Source: Veillonella infantium | Lineage (GTDB): Bacteria > Bacillota > Negativicutes > Veillonellales > Veillonellaceae | Length of the DNA stretch: 64,000 nucleotides | Reading direction: 5' to 3' | NCBI RefSeq assembly: GCF_002959895.1 | Contig: NZ_PPDD01000001.1 | Location: 124,001 to 188,000, forward strand | Shown: piece by piece, positions 59,178-64,000 of the stretch | How positions within the stretch are numbered: position 1 is the stretch's first letter | How the letters are laid out: the number at the start of each line of letters is the position of its first letter | Notes under the pieces: model-generated | What the model was told of the DNA's origin: nothing | What the model saw: only the letters and a program-made list of their open reading frames with translations | Databases searched by the model: none | Program-made: the position numbers and the translations under genes

Positions 59178-61322
59178 TTATTTAGATTCTAATTTAGCTG
59201 CCAATTCAGTATATTTTCGTTCTAACTCATTATATTTTTCAGATAGGTCTTTCATATCTTTCTTGAGTTGTGTAGCATCTTCAGTAGTTACCTCTTCAGA
59301 GCTTTTACCAAATTTAAAATTGGCACCTAAGCTAATAGAATTACGGCCGTTACCAACGGTAGTAGCAGCATTAAACATGGTGTTTTTATTAGGGCGATAG
59401 AACGCACCTAACGCCGCTGCATTAGCATTTTTATAGTTACCAAAGCCAACAGAGTAGGACCATTTGTCATGTTTATCGAAATCTAATGGATGCAAGCCAG
59501 CGAGTGCTGCAGAAGCCGCTGCTACGCTAGATACTTGTTGATCAGTGTAGGATTTAGCTTCATTTAAGCTATTAGCACCGCCATTAATAATACGATTATT
59601 TAATGTATTAATATCGCCTTCTATAGTAGTGATACGGTTTTCATGATTATCTACCACGTCTTTAATGGCATGTAATTGGGAGCCATTGACTGCATCAGTA
59701 GATGTCGCAGATACACGGCCTGCCGCTACATTTGTAATCGTACGTTCTGCACCACTATCACCAATGCTCAATGTACCAACCGCATTTCCACCAGCAAAGT
59801 TATAGGTTCTGCCGCCGATAACACCAGAGTTAGTAGATACAGCTGTAGCAGTAACAGACTTAGCACCTAGTGCAATGCTATTATCTGTGGCAGCCTTCGC
59901 ATTCGTACCGATAGCGATGGAGTTTTCATTAAGAGCTTTAGCTGCATTTCCGATTGCAGTAGCGCTTTTACCAGAAGCCTCCGCTACAAAGCCAATAGCA
60001 TTGGATGCAAAGCCTGTCGCTTTAGAAAGGCCAATCGCATTAGCCGCTCTGCCGGAAGCTACGGAAGACACACCAAGTGCTGTGGAGTATGTATCAGATG
60101 CTTGCGCATTATCACCGATAGCAGTGGATTGAGCACCAGTTGCTTTGGAAATAGTACCTACTGCAGTACCACCCCAACCAGTTGCTACAGAGTCAGTACC
60201 AATGGATACTGCTAATTCATCTGCTGTCGTATTTCTACCAATTACAATACTACCTGCTTTAGCAATATTTGCGGCTTTGCCGATAGCAATAGAATCCACA
60301 CCAGTTACAGATGCATTTGTACCGATAGCGATACCATTTTCCTTAGTTGTACTTGCACTATGACCAATTGCTAAAGAATCTTTTTCTGCTGCATTCGCTA
60401 ATGTACCAGCAGCAAAGGCACTTTTACCAGCACTAGTAGAATAGTTACCCAATGCTACAGAGTCCTCATTAGACGCCACAGTTTTAAAGCCTAACGCTGT
60501 AGAGTACGCACCGCTAGCATTTGCATAGGAACCAACTGCAGTTGTATTCATAGCCGTTGCTTCTGCATTAAAACCAAACGCAGAAGATTGATTACCAGAA
60601 CCTATGGAGCTATAACCTACCGCTGTAGCATAATCATTTTTTGCTTTTGCATTATAGCCAATCGCTGTGCCCATAATGTTATTGGCCTTTGCATTATTAC
60701 CAATAGCAACTGTATTTAGAGCAGTTGCTTCCGCTTTACGACCAATGGCATACGCATCATCGGATGTTGCTTTCGCAGTATCACCAAAGGCGATAGCATT
60801 ATTACCTTGAACCTTAGCACCAGTACCACCTACCAAAGCATTATTACCTTTAATGGTATTATTCTTACCTAAAGCCACCGAGTTTTGTCCGTCAATACTA
60901 TTATATGAACCAACTAATAAAGAATTAATCGCATTGTCATTATTGGCATGGCCAAAGCCGCCTACGATATTATTAGTACCACCAACAGTATTGCTAGTAC
61001 CTACTACCAAGCTGTGAGTAGCAGAGTTTGTATTATACCAACCTGCTACGATACTGCCCGGACCAGATGCAGTATTATTCATTCCAGAGGTGATACTATT
61101 AGAAGCAGAAGGTCGAACTGTATTATTGTCACCACCGAGCAATATATTATTTACAGGAGAGAACATACCATTCTCAACTTTGTTATTTCCACCATAAGCA
61201 ATGGAATTCTGCATACTTAATGGCGCAGCAGTTGTAGCACTAATATCTAAATTGGATGCTGCAAACGCTGTTGTAGTAATACCTGCGGTAATCATAGCCG
61301 TTAACAGTAATTCTTTTTTCAT
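59178..61322 (-). CDS. Trimeric autotransporter adhesin (YadA/Hia type)
   Basis: A 714-residue outer-membrane adhesin. The start at 61322 follows AAAGGGGG. Parts in order: signal peptide (MKKELLLTAMITAGITTTAFAA, in parts); an N-terminal Asn-rich head of about 130 residues; about 25 head repeats of 14 residues with the pattern AIG..A.A...S.A.G; the neck RVSATSTDAVNGSQLHAI; a coiled coil (VVDNHENRITTIEGDINTLN, in parts); and a C-terminal barrel anchor starting LHPLDFDKHDKWSYSVGFG and ending SISLGANFKFG. Instead of stopping at the barrel, the protein goes on for about 40 residues as a charged heptad helix. A single gene, with its own terminator. Confidence 0.95.
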   Translation of the reverse strand: MKKELLLTAMITAGITTTAFAASNLDISATTAAPLSMQNSIAYGGNNKVENGMFSPVNNILLGGDNNTVRPSASNSITSGMNNTASGPGSIVAGWYNTNSATHSLVVGTSNTVGGTNNIVGGFGHANNDNAINSLLVGSYNSIDGQNSVALGKNNTIKGNNALVGGTGAKVQGNNAIAFGDTAKATSDDAYAIGRKAEATALNTVAIGNNAKANNIMGTAIGYNAKAKNDYATAVGYSSIGSGNQSSAFGFNAEATAMNTTAVGSYANASGAYSTALGFKTVASNEDSVALGNYSTSAGKSAFAAGTLANAAEKDSLAIGHSASTTKENGIAIGTNASVTGVDSIAIGKAANIAKAGSIVIGRNTTADELAVSIGTDSVATGWGGTAVGTISKATGAQSTAIGDNAQASDTYSTALGVSSVASGRAANAIGLSKATGFASNAIGFVAEASGKSATAIGNAAKALNENSIAIGTNAKAATDNSIALGAKSVTATAVSTNSGVIGGRTYNFAGGNAVGTLSIGDSGAERTITNVAAGRVSATSTDAVNGSQLHAIKDVVDNHENRITTIEGDINTLNNRIINGGANSLNEAKSYTDQQVSSVAAASAALAGLHPLDFDKHDKWSYSVGFGNYKNANAAALGAFYRPNKNTMFNAATTVGNGRNSISLGANFKFGKSSEEVTTEDATQLKKDMKDLSEKYNELERKYTELAAKLESK

Positions 61323-61504
61323 TTCGTTTCCCCCTTTTAAGACAACACAAACAATAAACCTAAAAAAAAGATTCAAACCTATCTAATGGAACTTGAATCT
61401 TATTGTACCCCTCTATACACTATTCATTGTCAAAATATGAATAAAATATGAATATTACTCTAATATTATAAGTCTAGCTCATAAGAATTGCAAGATAATA
61501 CAAA

Positions 61505-61546
61505 AAAGAAGGCATACTACTTATAAAAGCTGTATGCCTTCTTTTC
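61505..61546 (-). terminator. Terminator of tRNA-Arg
   Basis: AAAAGAAGGCATAC pairs with GTATGCCTTCTTTT, directly past the 3' end of the tRNA. Confidence 0.88.
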
Positions 61547-61551
61547 TATAT

Positions 61552-61628
61552 TGGTGCGCCTAACCGGAATCGAACCAGTGACACGCAGTTTAGGAAACTG
61601 CTGCTCTATCCTACTGAGCTATAGACGC
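61552..61628 (-). tRNA. tRNA-Arg (CCU)
   Basis: The minus strand folds to a 77-base tRNA: acceptor GCGTCTA with TAGGCGC, D-arm with AGCTCAGTAGGATAGAGC, anticodon stem GCAGT/ACTGC with loop TTCCTAA (anticodon CCT), TTCGATT T-loop, encoded CCA end. Confidence 0.97.
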
Positions 61629-61639
61629 ATGTATACTTT

Positions 61640-61669
61640 ATTATATCGTTTTTAATAAAGTATACGCAA
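61640..61669 (-). promoter_or_regulatory. tRNA-Arg promoter
   Basis: On the minus strand TTGCGT (61664-61669), 18 bp, TATAAT (61640-61645), just before the tRNA. It lies inside a 13-bp perfect inverted repeat, GTATACTTTATTA/TAATAAAGTATAC (61631-61665), which may also act as terminator of the phosphatase gene. Confidence 0.65.
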
Positions 61670-61676
61670 GGCGTCC

Positions 61677-62654
61677 TTATTGTTGTAGGTATTGGTTATT
61701 CACTTGTTTTTGTTCTTCTGGGCTAAGGTTTTGGTAGCCTTTAGCTAAGGCACTTACCCAAGATCCGTAAGCAGGGTTTGGGAATACCACAAAGGTAGTA
61801 CCAAAGTCTTCTTTATGAGCATCGATGATAGCATTTCTTTCAGCTAAGGTCTTACCTTTTGTACCAATTGGGAAGTCACCGGCATTATCACCCATGTATA
61901 GAACGACATAATATTTTTTAGCAATCATATCGAAGCGAGGTTGTTTATCAGAGTCTTTTTCGAATAGTAGTACATGGTCTTTATCGACGGATGGGAATCC
62001 TAGTTCCTTAAAGTTTTGTACTGTTGCATCATAGTTAACAGGTGCATATCGGTTTGAAACGTAGAATATTTCAACACCTTGTTTATGTACTTCATTTAGG
62101 AATTCAACAGCACCAGGCATGGCTTGCGATTTACCTTGATGCACAGCTTGACGCCACCAAGGAGCATCGAAGCGACCATTGCCATTAGCAATGCTTTCAC
62201 CCATCAGTTTAGTATTATCCACTACAGTTTCGTCCGCATCAAGAACAATAGCAAGAGGTTTTCTTTGATGAGATGGATCAGTAACAGCCATCTTAACAAG
62301 ATTTAGCGCCACATTGTACCCTTGATACGCTAGTGCTCTGTACTCTGCAGAGGTGCGCATCCATAAGAGTCCCATTGTTTCTGTTTCGGCTTGGTACTGC
62401 TGTTTTTGCTTCAGTGCTGTCTGCTCATCTAGTACTACTGCAGCTTTTGCCGGCTCACTGTTAGCAGCTACCGTATTCGTAGCCGCTATACTATTAGTCG
62501 GTCGAGTTGATTGAACCTGTGCTACCATCGCTGTAGGAACTACAGGATTTGCCTTCACTGTCGTCGGAGAATCCGCCTGTACTACGGAACCTACGCAAAG
62601 ACTACCGCCAAGGCAAGCCACCCCTACATACCATGCTAAACTACTACGTTTCAT
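61677..62654 (-). CDS. 5'-nucleotidase, lipoprotein e(P4)-type HAD acid phosphatase
   Basis: A 325-residue secreted phosphatase. The N-terminus is a signal peptide (MKRSSLAWYVGVACLGGSLC, then VGSVVQA). A Thr/Ala-rich linker follows, then WMRTSAEYRALAYQGYNVAL, the HAD nucleophile motif VLDADETVVDN (about residue 140), YVSNR for motif II, and MGDNAGDF as the acidic motif at the end. In Haemophilus, e(P4) lets cells use NAD and haem; here it would salvage nucleotides outside the membrane. The signal has LGGSLC and may be a lipobox. GGAGG precedes the ATG. Confidence 0.92.
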   Translation of the reverse strand: MKRSSLAWYVGVACLGGSLCVGSVVQADSPTTVKANPVVPTAMVAQVQSTRPTNSIAATNTVAANSEPAKAAVVLDEQTALKQKQQYQAETETMGLLWMRTSAEYRALAYQGYNVALNLVKMAVTDPSHQRKPLAIVLDADETVVDNTKLMGESIANGNGRFDAPWWRQAVHQGKSQAMPGAVEFLNEVHKQGVEIFYVSNRYAPVNYDATVQNFKELGFPSVDKDHVLLFEKDSDKQPRFDMIAKKYYVVLYMGDNAGDFPIGTKGKTLAERNAIIDAHKEDFGTTFVVFPNPAYGSWVSALAKGYQNLSPEEQKQVNNQYLQQ

Positions 62655-62782
62655 AATTGCCTCCTATCCACATGTGCTCTCTGTATACATACAATACACA
62701 ATGTAATTCTACATAGGTATACGAAAGTCCTCTATAGCTTTATAGGCTATCTGTGTATTTTAATCGATTTACACAAGAACTA

Positions 62783-62791
62783 TGCTATAAT
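62783..62791 (+). promoter_or_regulatory. Extended -10 promoter of the secreted-protein gene
   Basis: TG-C-TATAAT (TATAAT at 62786-62791), 50 bp upstream of the ATG at 62841; no good -35 is present, as usual for extended -10 promoters. Confidence 0.6.
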
Positions 62792-62840
62792 ACAGCTGTT
62801 GATAGTATTAGAGAGTTCTTATAAAAAAGAGGTATATGTA

Positions 62841-63722
62841 ATGAAAGTATGTAAACGATTAATTATTACCAGTTCACTATTAGCTGTATTGGCTATATCA
62901 TCTGCGTACGGGGCTACACCTGTACAGCCAAGTGAAAGCACAGACACTGCAGTGGTTGATATGGATTATTCTAATATTCCAGAGTTAAAAAAATCTATCG
63001 AAAGCGCAACTCCTGCTATGGTGCAATCTACGCTTGATGCTTCTAATGGAAAACCTACTAAAGATAAGCCCATCTATTCAACAGTGACTATGTCTGGTAA
63101 CCGTGTTGTATCCGTAAAAACTTACAAAACTAAAGAAGAACAAGAAAAAGCCATATTAAAAGAGCGTAAACGCTTAGACAAGGTCACTGCTGAACGTCAG
63201 GCTAAAAGAAAAGACGAAACACGCACAGATATGCTAAAAGGTTTAACACCAATACCGTCCTATCCACCGGTAAGCGAAACACGTGTATTACAAAGCGAAA
63301 TGTTCTCTAGACCATTCGGCAGACAACTAGATTTGCGTTTAGTAGAGGCCTATACACAAGATTATGACAAGGCCAAACCTGGCGATATTTATGTCTATGC
63401 AGATTATGTGGACTACACATCTAAACAGCTATTAGGTGAAAAAGATGGTACCACTGCTATTTCAGCTATGATTCTACGTGTAATCATGAGAAAAGACGAA
63501 AACAAGGCTTTCAGCATTGATGTAAATGCGTACTTCATAAATCCAACAACACATACCATTTCCATAAGTCGGTCCGAAGATGTAAAGGGTATCGATATCA
63601 AGAAAGAGGAAAGAGCTGAAGCTGTATTTAAACTACCATCACACCAATTACAAGCCGGCGATCCACAGTATGAAATCGCTAAGCTTATGTATCAGGACCT
63701 AACAAATAAAAAATTTGATTAA
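62841..63722 (+). CDS. Secreted hypothetical protein
   Basis: A 293-residue protein with a signal peptide (MKVCKRLIITSSLLAVLAIS, then SAYGA; cleavage after about residue 25). The mature part has a Lys-rich helical region (EEQEKAILKERKRLDKVTAE) followed by a domain with RVLQSEMFSRPFGRQLDLRLVEAY and an alpha/beta C-terminal part. I do not recognise a family. GAGG precedes the ATG at 62841 by about 9 bases. It ends at a strong terminator. Confidence 0.7.
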   Translation: MKVCKRLIITSSLLAVLAISSAYGATPVQPSESTDTAVVDMDYSNIPELKKSIESATPAMVQSTLDASNGKPTKDKPIYSTVTMSGNRVVSVKTYKTKEEQEKAILKERKRLDKVTAERQAKRKDETRTDMLKGLTPIPSYPPVSETRVLQSEMFSRPFGRQLDLRLVEAYTQDYDKAKPGDIYVYADYVDYTSKQLLGEKDGTTAISAMILRVIMRKDENKAFSIDVNAYFINPTTHTISISRSEDVKGIDIKKEERAEAVFKLPSHQLQAGDPQYEIAKLMYQDLTNKKFD

Positions 63723-63749
63723 TAATATTTAAATACAATCTCCATGACA

Positions 63750-63791
63750 AAAGCCCCTCCTTACTATGTCCTACATAGCAAGGAGGGGCTT
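63750..63791. terminator. Bidirectional terminator
   Basis: AAGCCCCTCCTTACTATG pairs almost perfectly with CATAGCAAGGAGGGGCTT around a short loop. It serves the secreted-protein gene and the convergent partial gene. Confidence 0.9.
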
Positions 63792-63799
63792 CGTCTTAG

Positions 63800-64000
63800 T
63801 TACGCTGGACGGCTCCAGTCGACTTGTACGTCGATAGCTTCCCACATGCGTGTTAAAGCTAATTTTAGGTTATCTAAAGATTCTAATGGTTTTACAGTCA
63901 ACCGTTCATATGTATCAAGACCTGTAGCATGCTCGATGGCATGTTCGTCGTTCAAGTAAGCGATAACCTTATCAGCCCACTCTTGTTCAGGTAAATCTAC
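63800..64000 (-). CDS. Partial protein, C-terminal 66 residues
   Basis: The minus strand is open from the right edge to a TAA at 63800-63802. The last residues read DLPEQEWADKVIAYLNDEHA, then RLTVKPLESLDNLKLALTRMW and EAIDVQVDWSRPA. The start lies outside the window. The acidic, aromatic-rich end does not point to a family I can name. Confidence 0.65.
   Translation of the reverse strand, partial: VDLPEQEWADKVIAYLNDEHAIEHATGLDTYERLTVKPLESLDNLKLALTRMWEAIDVQVDWSRPA

Noticed and set aside
59875-60363. Plus-strand open frames inside the adhesin gene
   Set aside because: They arise from the repeated head codons read in reverse; low-complexity mirror of the AIG.A repeats.

Overview
The window looks like chromosomal DNA of an oral or gut Veillonella-type bacterium (Negativicutes: a Firmicute with an outer membrane). 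The Firmicute side is seen in the yybS-gdpP-rplI-dnaB operon, RNase J, strong AGGAGG ribosome sites and Fst/holin-like type I toxin loci. The outer-membrane side is seen in a trimeric autotransporter adhesin with a beta-barrel anchor. Anaerobic organic-acid metabolism is seen in a three-gene soluble-type fumarate reductase, pta and a LUD-domain lactate-utilisation protein. The genus call is inference from gene content; no rRNA or species marker is present. Almost all genes are on the minus strand.

Layout. 1-500: a junction of foreign pieces, namely a broken RHS-core fragment, a perfect 12-base Neisseria-type DNA uptake sequence and an internally deleted IS3-family element, beside the 3' end of tRNA-Ser. 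0.5-6.1 kb: CorA-like transporter, Zn/Cd-type P-type ATPase, Y-family polymerase with its YolD partner. 6.4-14.1 kb: a nested palindrome, then dnaB, rplI, gdpP, yybS and RNase J with a long leader. 14.2-23.5 kb: zinc-ribbon/DUF805 protein, UDG-like protein, SsuABC-type ABC transporter, ArnT-like transferase with DedA, DUF2922/DUF1659 small proteins, a kinase-like protein. 23.8-30.4 kb: fumarate reductase operon, then an 886-bp AT-rich gap with a perfect Fur box, then an OmpR-type two-component system on the plus strand.

30.5-48.9 kb: paired DUF445 proteins, metallo-hydrolase, HxlR regulator with a divergent NAD(P)-binding protein, glutathione peroxidase, Ric, pta with a 3-fold 40-bp operator array shared with a divergent LUD gene, homotetrameric-type glutamate synthase, PatB/MalY, DUF438-PAS protein, superoxide dismutase behind a Fur-like site, nicotinamidase-like hydrolase, PgpA, and PhnA/YjdM. 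48.9-51.6 kb: three toxin-antitoxin loci. Two are type I loci with short hydrophobic peptides, each with a convergent antisense RNA promoter, and they flank a MerR-carboxymuconolactone decarboxylase pair; a Phd-RelE pair follows. 51.6-58.9 kb: an ECF S-component, then ten consecutive mostly acidic cytoplasmic proteins resembling an orphan immunity-gene array, preceded by a 7 x 12 bp tandem repeat. 59.1-64 kb: the adhesin, tRNA-Arg, an e(P4)-type acid phosphatase, a secreted hypothetical protein and a partial gene at the edge.

The most unusual signals are the Neisseria uptake sequence, the exact 40-bp operator periodicity upstream of pta, the twin type I toxin loci around one cassette, the acidic-protein array, the C-terminal extension of the adhesin, and a dispersed GTGAAAG(C) word that seems several-fold over-represented.
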